Positions 7,793-15,837 are shown, counted from the first letter of the stretch. The stretch is DNA of 17,646 nucleotides from CAWULT01 sp963923455 (GCA_963923455.1 CAWULT010000096.1:1-17646), one strand, 5' to 3'. Program-made: numbers and translations. Notes: a model not told the origin generated them from the letters alone.

Positions 7793-8932
7793 TCAGCCAC
7801 AAGCCCGCAGTTCCCGGGACACCGACGTCAGCACGTCGCAGCCGTCCGGAGTGACGAGCACGTCGTCTTCGATCCGGACGCCGCCCCACCCTGGCAGGTA
7901 GGCCCCCGGCTCAACCGTGAACACCATCCCGGGCTCGAGCACGACACCCGGCGAATCGGTCCGTCGCCGGGCAAGCCGTGGCTCCTCGTGCACGTCCAAC
8001 CCCAGCCCGTGCCCGGTGCCATGCCCGAACGCCTCTCCCAGCCCGTCGGCCTCGAGGCTGCCGCGCGCCGCGGCGTCCACGGCGTGTGCCTCGACGCCCG
8101 GCCTGACCGACCGGATTGCCGCCTGCTGGGCGGCCAGCACGCTGGCGTAGACCCGGCGAAGCTCCCCTGTAGGGGGGCCTGCCGACACGGTCAGGGTCAG
8201 GTCCGAGCAGTATCCGTCCAGGACGCCACCGAAGTCCAGCACCACGGCATCCCCGGTCTCCAGGACCCGGTCTCCCGCCCGATGGTGCGGCAGGGCCGCA
8301 TTCGGCCCCGACGCGACGATCGTGTCGAACGCCGGCCGTTCGAATCCGGCCTCCCGCAGCTCCCGCTCGATGGCGGCCGCCACGGCACGCTCCGGCACGC
8401 CGGGGCGCACGGCGTCACAGGCGCGTTCGGCCACCGCGGTCAGCCGTGCAGCCGCCGTCCGCAGCGCCGCAATCTCATAGGGGTCCTTCACGACGCGCAG
8501 CCGCTCGACCACGCGCTCGGTCGGCTCGAGCACCGTCGGCGAACGGCGGGCGGTCAACGCCTGGCGCAGCCAGTCGAACCGGGCGACGGTGAGGTGCCCC
8601 CCTTCGACACCCACCCGGGGGAGGCCAGCCTCCGCGAGGCATTCGGCCAGCGCCTCTTCGTAGCTGGCGCCCACCGGAACCACCGTCAGGTCCGGGCAGG
8701 CCGCCGAGGAGGCCTGGAGGACCTGCACGGCCTCTCGATAGCGGAAATCCACCAGCAGGCGGAGGTCGCCGTCCCGGACCAGCAGGATGCCAGCCGACCC
8801 GACGTGATTGCTGAGGTAACGGATGTTCGCCGGGGTCGTGACGACGAACGCGTCGAGGCGTCGCTCGAGCAGGGCGGCCCCGAGGCGGCGCTGCCGCTCG
8901 GCGAGCAGGGACGTGGCAGGCAGTCGCGTCAT
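7793..8932 (-). CDS. pepP: M24-family Xaa-Pro aminopeptidase (PepP/PepQ type)
   Basis: A metallopeptidase expected to remove N-terminal residues preceding proline, or to cleave Xaa-Pro dipeptides, in the cytoplasm. The 379-residue protein has a creatinase-type N-terminal domain (about 8-140) and a C-terminal pita-bread M24 domain (about 155-379). All five metal ligands can be seen: D233 in VVLDFGG, D244 in CSDLT, H308 in GHGTGHGLG, E341 in FTVEPGA and E355 in RIEDD. The HH pair in ALPHH near 216 is also typical. The ATG at 8930-8932 was chosen because longer starts run through a -10-like element and into the upstream terminator. It is the first gene of the long minus-strand run and is linked to accBC as in many bacteria. 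Choosing between PepP, PepQ and YqhT-like members is not possible by eye. Confidence 0.93.
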   Translation of the reverse strand: MTRLPATSLLAERQRRLGAALLERRLDAFVVTTPANIRYLSNHVGSAGILLVRDGDLRLLVDFRYREAVQVLQASSAACPDLTVVPVGASYEEALAECLAEAGLPRVGVEGGHLTVARFDWLRQALTARRSPTVLEPTERVVERLRVVKDPYEIAALRTAAARLTAVAERACDAVRPGVPERAVAAAIERELREAGFERPAFDTIVASGPNAALPHHRAGDRVLETGDAVVLDFGGVLDGYCSDLTLTVSAGPPTGELRRVYASVLAAQQAAIRSVRPGVEAHAVDAAARGSLEADGLGEAFGHGTGHGLGLDVHEEPRLARRRTDSPGVVLEPGMVFTVEPGAYLPGWGGVRIEDDVLVTPDGCDVLTSVSRELRACG

Positions 8933-8948
8933 GCGTCGTGCAGACCCA

Positions 8949-8971
8949 ATTGTACGTACCCGTGAACGGGT
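8949..8971 (-). promoter_or_regulatory. Promoter -10 and operator-like dyad ahead of pepP-accBC
   Basis: On the minus strand TACAAT (8949-8954) matches five of six -10 positions and lies 16 bases before the pepP ATG, so the transcript would have a very short leader. Just upstream is an interrupted palindrome, ACCCGT-GA-ACGGGT (8958-8971), where a -35/-10 spacer would be. No good -35 is visible, which would fit a regulated promoter. The dyad resembles a repressor or activator site but matches no operator I can name. Confidence 0.45.
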
Positions 8972-8977
8972 GCCCCG

Positions 8978-9020
8978 AAAAGAAAAGCGGCGCCGGGCCC
9001 TCATACGGGACCCGGCGCCG
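8978..9020 (-). terminator. Strong intrinsic terminator of the pil operon
   Basis: Arm 8988-9000 (CGGCGCCGGGCCC) pairs with 9007-9020 with one bulged A at 9010, giving 13 base pairs around a six-base loop (9001-9006). On the minus strand it is followed at once by TTTTCTTTT (8978-8986 read in reverse). It lies about 20 bases past the stop of the PKD lipoprotein gene and just before the pepP promoter, so it ends the pil transcript and insulates pepP. It is the clearest terminator in the window. Confidence 0.9.
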
Positions 9021-9041
9021 GAAGAGAACCGGAGCAGACCG

Positions 9042-10046
9042 CTAGGTGACCGTAACGGAGACGGTGACCGTCCCGGTGCGACCGAGGCTGTCGCGCACCG
9101 TCAGGCGGACGACGTAGGTGCCGGCCGCGCTGTAGGTGTGCGTCGTCTGCGCGCCCGAGCTCGCGGCCGTCCCGTCACCCCAGGTCCAGGTGTACTCGAC
9201 GATCGTCGCGCCGACCGCGACCGCGGCCGAACCGCTGCCGTCGAAGTTGAGCACGGTCCCGGCGGGACGGCTGCCCGTGGGCGACACGGTGATGGCCGCC
9301 GTCGGCGGCGCCGACGCCGCGACGGCAACGGTCCGCGACGCCGTGCCCGAGGCGCCGAGGCCGTTGAGGTCCGTGACCGTCAGCGTGACGAGCTTGTTGC
9401 CGCTGCCCGAGAAGGCGTGCGTCGCGACCCGGCCGGTCGCCGTGCCCCCGTCCCCGAAGTCCCACGCGTAGGTGCACGCCCCGCCGCAGCGCGCGCCCTC
9501 GTCGGTGGACGAACTGGCGTCGAAGGTCACGACGTCACCGGCCACGGGGGCATCGGGCGTGTAGTTGAACGACGCCACGGGCGCGTTCGGGTTCGACGGC
9601 GTCACCCGAATCTCCATGATGCGCCGGGCGGCATTCAACGCGTCACCCGAGATCGGCACGGCTGACACGACGACCGAGTCGCCCGCGGACGTCGACGGCG
9701 GAGCGGTCACCGTGAACGAGCCCTTGCCCTCGCCGTTGGTGACCATCTCGGTCGTTGACAGCTGCGCGCCGGGCGCGGAACCGCCAACCAGTGACAGGCG
9801 GATGCGCTGGGCCACGCCCTTGCCGGTCGAATCGGTGGTCGACACCGTGACGCCGGTCTGCGACCCGCCGTCGCGCGGCAGGCTGTCGCGGTCCGCCGTC
9901 AGCGTCAGCGCGAGGCCGAACTCGGACGGACCGATGAATCCGGACGGTGCCTGCTGCTCGCTCACCGAGCAGCCGGCGGCCAGCAGCCACGAGGCCGCCG
10001 CCACCGCGAGCCGTCGACGCCCCACCATACTCACCCTCTTCTGCAT
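9042..10046 (-). CDS. PKD-domain outer-membrane lipoprotein at the end of the pil operon
   Basis: A 334-residue lipoprotein: an n-region with Arg, a hydrophobic core, and the lipobox LLAAGC with lipidated C26; Ser at +2 suggests outer-membrane sorting by the E. coli rule. A bacterial Ig-like domain follows (about 46-148; LTLTADRDSLPRDGG, then GKGSFTV). Two PKD domains follow, about 157-243 with WDFGDG at 195-200 and about 248-334 with WTWGDG at 287-292. The first PKD domain has an inserted Cys pair (187 and 191) that could form a disulfide. PKD and Ig-like folds usually serve in adhesion or protein contacts; no enzyme motif is present. It follows the other lipoprotein gene by eight bases, with AGGA before ATG 10044-10046; ATG 10026-10028 also has a GAGG. 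A role in pilus assembly or anchoring is inferred from position only. Confidence 0.85.
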   Translation of the reverse strand: MQKRVSMVGRRRLAVAAASWLLAAGCSVSEQQAPSGFIGPSEFGLALTLTADRDSLPRDGGSQTGVTVSTTDSTGKGVAQRIRLSLVGGSAPGAQLSTTEMVTNGEGKGSFTVTAPPSTSAGDSVVVSAVPISGDALNAARRIMEIRVTPSNPNAPVASFNYTPDAPVAGDVVTFDASSSTDEGARCGGACTYAWDFGDGGTATGRVATHAFSGSGNKLVTLTVTDLNGLGASGTASRTVAVAASAPPTAAITVSPTGSRPAGTVLNFDGSGSAAVAVGATIVEYTWTWGDGTAASSGAQTTHTYSAAGTYVVRLTVRDSLGRTGTVTVSVTVT

Positions 10047-10054
10047 ACGGAGTC

Positions 10055-10696
10055 CTACTGAGCCGGGTCGGCGAAGTTGCCGAACGAAATGCCGATGTTG
10101 CCGGTCGCGATCACCTCATTGCCGGCCTGATCGCGCCCGTAGAACGTGACCTTGGCGATCGTCTGGATCGTCTTGGCCTGGCTGACGAGCGCCTGGAGGG
10201 GCGCCTCCGACTTCGCGATCGTGCGCACGATCTCGAAGGCCCCCGCGACGCTGCCGTTCACGGGCACCGTGAAGGTCGCGGCCGAGTCGAACGCGTAGGG
10301 CACGTCGACGCCCTGGATGTTGTGCCCGTCGGTCCGCATGTACTCCACGCGATACCGGCTGAACGTCACGGTGTTGAGCGCGCTCGGCGACGACGGGAAG
10401 CCCGGTTGCCCGGGGTCCTTCATCACCAGCGACATCGTGGCCTTGCCGAAGTCGTTGAAGACCGTCGGACAGGGGCTCGCTTCCGAGCACGGCGCCGGCT
10501 GCGTCCGCATCGTGAGCACGTCCGACGCGAGCGAGCCGAAGAACTCGTCGGGCGCCGCACCCGAGGCCGCCTCCAGCTTCTCGATGACGACCTGCGCGGG
10601 GGCACGGCCCGTCCGGGACACGTCGCCGCACCCGGCGACGGCCACCGCGCCCGCCAAAGCACCCGCCAGCACCACTCGATGGTTCCACTTGAGCAT
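10055..10696 (-). CDS. Uncharacterised lipoprotein directly downstream of pilQ
   Basis: I do not recognise this 213-residue protein. It has a lipoprotein signal peptide ending in the lipobox VAVAGC (C23), with Gly at +2, so outer-membrane sorting is expected. After a short helical segment (APAQVVIEKLEAASG) the rest alternates short hydrophobic and polar stretches as in a beta-sandwich (VTFSRYRVEYMR, AATFTVPVNG), with one likely helix (about 155-175). A close Cys pair in APCSEASPCP (about 69-75) could form a disulfide. The start is ambiguous: ATG 10694-10696 or GTG 10697-10699, with AGGAG upstream. It begins 34 bases after the pilQ stop and is followed closely by the PKD lipoprotein, so it is co-transcribed with pilMNOPQ. 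It may be a secretin-associated lipoprotein, which is inference. Confidence 0.82.
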   Translation of the reverse strand: MLKWNHRVVLAGALAGAVAVAGCGDVSRTGRAPAQVVIEKLEAASGAAPDEFFGSLASDVLTMRTQPAPCSEASPCPTVFNDFGKATMSLVMKDPGQPGFPSSPSALNTVTFSRYRVEYMRTDGHNIQGVDVPYAFDSAATFTVPVNGSVAGAFEIVRTIAKSEAPLQALVSQAKTIQTIAKVTFYGRDQAGNEVIATGNIGISFGNFADPAQ

Positions 10697-10730
10697 CACG
10701 GTCAACACTCCTGCGAGAAACTGTGTTCGC

Positions 10731-12968
10731 CTACAGCCGGACGATCTTCGGGGTGATGAAGATCAGCAGTTCCCGGCTCTCGTCCTCGGCCAGGTTCCGC
10801 TTGAAGAGCCAGCCGAGCAGCGGCAGCCGGTTGAGCCCGGGCGTGCGGTCCTGCGTGGCCTGCTCGCGGCTGACGTAGATGCCGCCGATCACCGTGGTCT
10901 CGCCGTCGCTGACGAGTACCTGGGTCACCGCCCGCTGCGTGTCGATCGGCGGGATGTTGTTGACGGAGCGGCTGAAGTCGGGGGCTTCGTTGGCGACCGC
11001 GATCCGCATGATCACGGTGTTGGCCGCGGTGATCTGCGGGGTCACCTTCAGCGACAGGGCCGCGTCGCGGAACGACACCGTGACGGTGTTGTTGGCGACG
11101 GTCTGAATCGGAATCTGGATGCCCTGCGTGATCTCGGCCTCGATGTTGTTCTGCGTCGACACCCGCGGCGTCGAGAGGATCCGGCCCTGGCCCGAGGTCT
11201 CGAGCGCCGACAGTGCCACGTCGAGGTTCACCGCGCCGTTCACCGAGCCGAGGGCGAGGCCGATGCCGGACGTCGCGGCCTGCACGCCGAGGTTGACCGC
11301 GTTCGACACCGAGTCCTCCGGTGCGCCCGCCGCGCCCTGGCGCGTGGACCCGACGCGGCCGGTCAGGCTGCCCTGGTTCGGGAAGGCCACCGGCAGCGTG
11401 TTGCCGAGGTCCGGCGTCGCGCGCGCGCCGATGCCCCACTGCACGCCGAGGCGGGTCGCGAAGTTGCGCGTCGTCTGGACGATCCGCGCCTCGATCTCGA
11501 CCTGGGGCTGCGGCACGTCGAGCGTGTTCAGCAGCGCCACGGCCCGCTCGAGGCGGTCGGGCAGGTCGTTGATGATGATCGTGTTGGTGCGGGTGTCCGT
11601 CTGAATCGAGCCCCGCTGCGAGAGGGCGGTCTCGGTGAGCAGGGTCTTCAGGTCCTCGGCCTTTGCGTAGCTGAGCGGACGGGTCAGGACCCGCAGTTCA
11701 CCGGCCAGCGCCTGTTCCTCCTGGAGCTTGCGGCGCTGGGTTTCCTCCTCGGCCAGCACCGTCAGCGGCGCGATGCGGACGATCGTGCCGTCCACGCTGT
11801 ACCCGAGCCGGTTGGCGCGCAGGATGATGTCGAGCGCCTGATCCCACGGCACGTCCCGCAGCGAGACGTCGACGGTGCCCTGGATCGAGGGGTCGATCAC
11901 GATGTTCAGGCCGCTGATCTCCGCGAAGGTCCGCAGCACGGCGCGCAGGTCCGCCCCCTGGAAGTCGAGGCTCACCGGATGGCCCGTGTACCGCGGCGCC
12001 GGATTGACCGTCGTCGCCTGCGGCTGCGGCACCTGGGCGGCGGGCGCAGCCTGGGCGGCCGGCGCCGGCGCGCGGCCCGCGGTCAGGCTCGCCGGCACGG
12101 CCGGCGGGGCCGCCTGTGCAATCTGCCGGACCGGGGTCGCCCGGGAGGGTTCCACCGAGGCGGCGGGTCGCAGGTCGGCGGCCTCGTCGAACACGACCGT
12201 CAGGTCCTGACCGTTCGGCGACGACTCGACGCGGTAGGCCGACGCGCGCGACAGGTCCATCGTGACCTGCGTCATCAGCGGCGCCTTCGGATCGATGCCG
12301 ATGCGGACCCGCTCGACCGGACCCTCGTTCACCGTCGTCGTACCGGCGACGGCCGAGCTGACGTTGGGCAGGGCCATGACGATCCGGCGGGGACCGTCCT
12401 TCGGCTCGGCGACGCTGGTCGCCAGCATCCGGGCCGTGCCGACCAGGGTGATCGCCGTCGCCGCGCCGCGGCGCGAGACCCGGACGTCCCGGATCATGGC
12501 GCCCGGCCCGGCCAGACTGGCCGACTCGATGGTGGCCGCTGTATCGGCCCGGTCGGCCTCGACGAAGATCAGGTTCCGAGAACTCCGGACCCTGGGCCGG
12601 GTCGGCTGCGCCAACGCCAGGCTGATGCGCGCGACGCTCGCACCGTCGCGGGCTTCGACCTTCTCGACCGTCACGGCCGAGAACGGCAGGGCCGCGCTCG
12701 GCGTCACCTGGGGCACGACGCCCATGCCGTTCACGTCACGCAGTTCCACCACGAACGTGCGGGGGTCCGGCTGCGAGGTCACGTAGGGGACCGGATCGGA
12801 CGCCTCGATGGTCAACACCGCCGTGCGAGCATCCAGCCGTGAGGCGACCTTGCGCAGCGTGGCGACGTTGGCCCGGGCGCTGCTCGCCCGGAGCGGACTG
12901 ACGATGCCGGTCGCCGTGACCGCGCTCAGCGCAAGCAGCATCGAATACCGAAACAGGGACCTCTCCAT
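10731..12968 (-). CDS. pilQ: Type IV pilus secretin PilQ
   Basis: PilQ forms the gated outer-membrane channel for the type IV pilus. The protein has 745 residues: a signal peptide (about 1-34), two AMIN-type regions (about 38-138 and 150-262; peptidoglycan-binding in this family), a Pro/Ala linker (about 265-325), an N0/STN domain (330-405; VSLDFQGADLRAVLR, IQGTVDVSL), an N1 secretin_N domain (425-490) and the secretin domain (490-745). The secretin domain has RILSTPRVSTQNN, ITQGIQIPIQT, TTVIGGIYV, LPLLGWLFKRN and the final LLIFITPKIVRL. ATG 12966-12968 overlaps the pilP stop by one base (TGATG), so coupling is expected. A GTG one codon earlier is less likely. The AMIN regions suggest that cell-wall anchoring is partly built into PilQ itself. 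Confidence 0.97.
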   Translation of the reverse strand: MERSLFRYSMLLALSAVTATGIVSPLRASSARANVATLRKVASRLDARTAVLTIEASDPVPYVTSQPDPRTFVVELRDVNGMGVVPQVTPSAALPFSAVTVEKVEARDGASVARISLALAQPTRPRVRSSRNLIFVEADRADTAATIESASLAGPGAMIRDVRVSRRGAATAITLVGTARMLATSVAEPKDGPRRIVMALPNVSSAVAGTTTVNEGPVERVRIGIDPKAPLMTQVTMDLSRASAYRVESSPNGQDLTVVFDEAADLRPAASVEPSRATPVRQIAQAAPPAVPASLTAGRAPAPAAQAAPAAQVPQPQATTVNPAPRYTGHPVSLDFQGADLRAVLRTFAEISGLNIVIDPSIQGTVDVSLRDVPWDQALDIILRANRLGYSVDGTIVRIAPLTVLAEEETQRRKLQEEQALAGELRVLTRPLSYAKAEDLKTLLTETALSQRGSIQTDTRTNTIIINDLPDRLERAVALLNTLDVPQPQVEIEARIVQTTRNFATRLGVQWGIGARATPDLGNTLPVAFPNQGSLTGRVGSTRQGAAGAPEDSVSNAVNLGVQAATSGIGLALGSVNGAVNLDVALSALETSGQGRILSTPRVSTQNNIEAEITQGIQIPIQTVANNTVTVSFRDAALSLKVTPQITAANTVIMRIAVANEAPDFSRSVNNIPPIDTQRAVTQVLVSDGETTVIGGIYVSREQATQDRTPGLNRLPLLGWLFKRNLAEDESRELLIFITPKIVRL

Positions 12969-13486
12969 CACTTGGCCTCTTCCATCTGACGAAGCACCTT
13001 GCGGACCTCGCGCTGCTTCTCACGCGACAACGGGTCGTTCACCTGCTGCAGGAAGACCACGGCGTCCGACGAGATCGAGCGGATCGTTCCGTCCGCCAGC
13101 TTCTCGCCCGGGTGCACGATGTAGGTCTTCGCGTCGGAGCCCTGGAGGATCGCCACGAACCCGCTCCGGCTCGCCAGGGTGCCCTTCAGCGTCGTCTCGC
13201 CCACGCCGAGGCCGCCCAGCCCCGCCGCGCGCGCGCTGGGGGTGGCGGCGCCACTCGCGCCGCGGTTCAGCAGGCTGGTGAAGGGATCGCGGCGCCCTTC
13301 GGGGTCGTAGGCATACCCCGGCGTCTCGAGCGGCAACACGGCCGTGGCGCCGGTCGCCTTCGCCGGCGTGGCGCCCGCCACGGGGGCTGCCGGCTGGGCC
13401 GGCTTGGCCGGGGCGGCCGCCGCCTGCGCGGCGCACATGGTGGGCGTCACCACGACCGCCACCAGACCGATCAACAGTGCGCGCAT
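12968..13486 (-). CDS. pilP: Type IV pilus assembly protein PilP
   Basis: PilP links the inner-membrane PilN/PilO complex to the N0 domain of PilQ in the periplasm. The 172-residue protein has an N-terminal hydrophobic segment (about 4-14), a long Ala/Pro linker (20-50), the family hallmark GRRDPF (64-69), and a C-terminal beta domain (about 95-150; TLKGTLASRSGFVAIL, TYIVHPGEKL, DAVVFLQQ), then a charged helix. In proteobacteria PilP is usually a lipoprotein. Here the only nearby Cys (C18 in PTMC) lacks a proper lipobox, so it is either cleaved as an ordinary secreted protein or kept as a membrane anchor. ATG 13484-13486 was chosen because it overlaps the pilO stop by one base (TGATG) and has a G-rich Shine-Dalgarno upstream. 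Confidence 0.92.
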   Translation of the reverse strand: MRALLIGLVAVVVTPTMCAAQAAAAPAKPAQPAAPVAGATPAKATGATAVLPLETPGYAYDPEGRRDPFTSLLNRGASGAATPSARAAGLGGLGVGETTLKGTLASRSGFVAILQGSDAKTYIVHPGEKLADGTIRSISSDAVVFLQQVNDPLSREKQREVRKVLRQMEEAK

Positions 13487-14130
13487 CACAGCGACGCCCC
13501 CTTTCCACCCTGGTCGACGGCCGCGCGGGCGCCCTTCGGTGCAGCGGCGCCGGGCACCGGCTTCGCCTTGTCGAGCAGCACGAACGTCGTCGCCGTGCAT
13601 TCGGCCGTGATCGTGTGACCGCCGCCCGGCATCTCCTTCGCGGTGATCTTGATCCCGCCGACGTTGATGATCCGGGGGAACTTGCTCACCCGCTCGAGGA
13701 ACGACCCCAGATCGTGGTAGTTCCCCTCGAGCTTCAGCCCGATGGGCCACTCGGCGTGCAGGTCGCGGTTGGCCACGGCCCGCGGCTCGAAGCCCTTGAT
13801 GGCCAGGTTCGACTGCGTCGCCATCCCCTGCACACGGCGCAGCAGGTCCGCGACATCGCGCTCCTCGGGCAGCACGGTCTTGAGCCGATCGAGCTGCGCC
13901 TCGAGCTGGGCCACCTCCTTGCGGAACTCGGGCAGCCGGCGTGCGGTGGCCAGGCCGCGCTCGACCTCGGCCCTCAGCGAGGTCAGCTCGCCACGCCGGG
14001 CATCGAGGCTCTGCTGCGCTGCCGATGCGTAGAAGTTCCAGAACGCCCCGGCGCCCGCCAGCGAGAGCAGCACGAACGCGCCGAGTTGCGTGTGCCAGGG
14101 AAGCTTGTTGAAGTTGAAGTTGATCGCCAT
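13486..14130 (-). CDS. pilO: Type IV pilus inner-membrane alignment protein PilO
   Basis: PilO dimerises with PilN to form the inner-membrane alignment subcomplex that aligns the pilus motor with the secretin. The 214 residues comprise a short cytoplasmic N-terminus (MAINFNFNKLPW), one transmembrane helix (about 16-37), a periplasmic coiled coil (about 40-95) and a ferredoxin-like domain (about 110-190; WPIGLKLEGNYHDLGSFL is typical of PilO, followed by RIINVGGIKI). The Gly/Ala/Lys-rich tail carries no recognisable motif. AGGAG lies eight bases before the ATG, with AAGG also directly adjacent. It follows pilN after 25 bases and overlaps pilP by one base. Confidence 0.95.
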   Translation of the reverse strand: MAINFNFNKLPWHTQLGAFVLLSLAGAGAFWNFYASAAQQSLDARRGELTSLRAEVERGLATARRLPEFRKEVAQLEAQLDRLKTVLPEERDVADLLRRVQGMATQSNLAIKGFEPRAVANRDLHAEWPIGLKLEGNYHDLGSFLERVSKFPRIINVGGIKITAKEMPGGGHTITAECTATTFVLLDKAKPVPGAAAPKGARAAVDQGGKGASL

Positions 14131-14155
14131 CCTTCGTGCTCCTGCCGCGCCCGCG

Positions 14156-14764
14156 TCAGCGGCCCGGCTTGGCCGGCTCCTGGGGCTGGATGCCCGCCAC
14201 CTGGGCGCGCACCGTGAACTGGATCAGCTCGGTGCCGGGCTGGCCCGGCGTGCTGGCCTCCTCCGTGACCTCGCTGTTGACGATCTCGATCGGCTTGTTC
14301 AGCACCGAGCCGTTGCCCAGGTTGCCGACGAAGTCCGAGAGCGCGATGAGCGTCGTGGCGCGCCCCTGGATGGTCAGCCCGGGCCCGTTCTGTTCCAGGT
14401 CGGTCAGCCACAGCATGTCGGGCAGGCTCTTGCTGACGTGGTCGAGCAGCTGGACGGGAATGCTCTGGCCGCCGCGGAGCGTCTCGATCAGGCTGACGCG
14501 CTGCTGCAGCTGCGTGCGGCGGGCCTCGAACTGCTTGACCTCGTTCATCAGGCCGGCCAGGCGGGCCGACTCCTGGCGCGCCGCGATGATGTCGGCGTCG
14601 ACCTGGGCCGAGGCCTGCGTCAGCGACCAGTACCACCAGCCGACGCCGGCCAAGGTCGCCACCACGATCAGCCCGCAGAGCGCGGGCACGCCCTGCGCCA
14701 CGTTGAAGGAGAAGGCTTTGCGGGCCTTCTGCCGTTCGACTCCGAGAAGGTTGATGCGAATCAT
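14156..14764 (-). CDS. pilN: Type IV pilus inner-membrane alignment protein PilN
   Basis: PilN pairs with PilO and binds PilM through its cytoplasmic N-terminus. The protein has 202 residues. It begins MIRINLLG, the conserved PilM-binding motif (INLLPxR in the classical family), followed by a basic segment. A transmembrane helix spans about 27-47, a coiled coil about 50-95, and a ferredoxin-like periplasmic domain about 100-190 (LLDHVSKSLPDMLWLTDLEQ, then LTIQGRATT). The ATG (14762-14764) overlaps the pilM stop in an ATGA arrangement, so coupling is expected. The tail, QPQEPAKPGR, is short and disordered-looking. Confidence 0.95.
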   Translation of the reverse strand: MIRINLLGVERQKARKAFSFNVAQGVPALCGLIVVATLAGVGWWYWSLTQASAQVDADIIAARQESARLAGLMNEVKQFEARRTQLQQRVSLIETLRGGQSIPVQLLDHVSKSLPDMLWLTDLEQNGPGLTIQGRATTLIALSDFVGNLGNGSVLNKPIEIVNSEVTEEASTPGQPGTELIQFTVRAQVAGIQPQEPAKPGR

Positions 14765-15825
14765 CGGTCGCCTGCCTGCCTCAGCGCGAGGCCCACGGCC
14801 ACCGCAGCGGTGGCGGATACGTCGGCGGCCTCGAGGCCGCCCAGCTTCCTCGAATCCCAGGTCACGACCCGGAACGGGTCGAACAGCTCCACCGGGGCGT
14901 TGAGCCGATCGGCCAGCGCCTCACGGAACCCCTCGACGCGCGACAGGCCGCCGCTCAGCATCACCTGGTCGATGTGCTCGACCGCGGCGGTGGCCTTGAA
15001 GAAGTCCAGCGTCTTCTGGATCTCGAGGAGGACGTTCTCGGTCACGGCCCGGAGTACCGGTTCGGCCTCCTCGAGCGTGGCGCCGTCGACGGGGATGCCC
15101 ATCTTGAGCTGCTCGGCGGTGTCGAACGGCAGGCCCAGCTCCTTCTGGACGGCCTCGGTGTAGGCGTTGCCGCCGATCGAGATGTCGCGCGTGAAGATGG
15201 ACTGGTCGCCCTGCAGGACGTTGATGTTGATGGCCGAGGCCCCGGCGTTGAGCAACGCGACGACGCGGCCGGGCTCGAGGCCGTAGTTGGCCTCGTAGGC
15301 GTTCTGCAGCGCGAAGGCGTCGACGTCGACGACCACCGGCACGCGGCCGGCCTGGGTGATGACGTTCGTGTAGTCGCCGATCTTCTCCTTCTTGGCGGCG
15401 ACCAGCAGCACTTCCATGCTGCCCTTCGATTCCGGCCCCGTCCCCGAGTCGAGAATCTGGTAGTCGAGGTTGACGTCCTGGATGTCGAACGGGATGTACT
15501 GCTCCGCCTCCCAGTAGATCGAGTCGTGCAGTTCCGTCTCGGTCATCACGGGCAGCGTGATCTTCTTGACGATCACCGTGTTGCCCGACAGGGACGCGCA
15601 GACCTCCTTCGTCTTGAACGCCTTGTTCTGGCCGAAGAGGCGGCGAATGGTGCCGACGACGGCATCCGAGTCGATGATGGCCCCGTCGACGATGGAATCC
15701 GGCGGCACGGCCTCGGAGGCGAACGCCGCCACCCGGTACGCCTTTCCGCTGGGCTTCAGCTCGACGGCCTTGACGGAGCTGGACCCGATGTCGAGTCCCA
15801 CGACGGCCTTGGATCTACGAAACAC
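14761..15825 (-). CDS. pilM: Type IV pilus actin-like ATPase PilM
   Basis: PilM is a cytoplasmic FtsA/actin-like protein that binds ATP and the PilN N-terminus, forming the inner ring of the pilus machine. The protein has 354 residues, the usual length. GLDIGSSSVKAVEL (about 10-23) is the phosphate-1 loop. ELHDSIYWEAEQYIPFDI is the typical PilM stretch. VVVDVDAFALQNAYE and ALLNAGASAININV form the second nucleotide-binding half, and MLSGGLSRVEGF is the adenosine loop. I chose the GTG at 15823-15825 because GAGGAG (15832-15837) sits six bases upstream and VFRRSKAVVGLDIG matches the family N-terminus; the open frame 63 bases longer has no support. It is the first gene of the pil operon. Confidence 0.96.
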   Translation of the reverse strand: MFRRSKAVVGLDIGSSSVKAVELKPSGKAYRVAAFASEAVPPDSIVDGAIIDSDAVVGTIRRLFGQNKAFKTKEVCASLSGNTVIVKKITLPVMTETELHDSIYWEAEQYIPFDIQDVNLDYQILDSGTGPESKGSMEVLLVAAKKEKIGDYTNVITQAGRVPVVVDVDAFALQNAYEANYGLEPGRVVALLNAGASAININVLQGDQSIFTRDISIGGNAYTEAVQKELGLPFDTAEQLKMGIPVDGATLEEAEPVLRAVTENVLLEIQKTLDFFKATAAVEHIDQVMLSGGLSRVEGFREALADRLNAPVELFDPFRVVTWDSRKLGGLEAADVSATAAVAVGLALRQAGDR

Positions 15826-15831
15826 TGTGCA

Positions 15832-15837
15832 CTCCTC
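15832..15837 (-). promoter_or_regulatory. Shine-Dalgarno that sets the pilM GTG start
   Basis: GAGGAG on the minus strand lies six bases before the GTG at 15823-15825. It decides between this start and longer in-frame alternatives. Confidence 0.7.

Noticed and set aside
10317..12842. 841-codon plus-strand open frame opposite pilQ
   Set aside because: A very long antisense frame, but Arg/His/Asp-rich with no signal or domain; explained by high GC in third positions of pilQ.
13990..15600. Possible frameshift or pseudogene in pilM/pilN/pilO
   Set aside because: Each frame is uninterrupted, of normal length, and joined by normal short gaps or overlaps.
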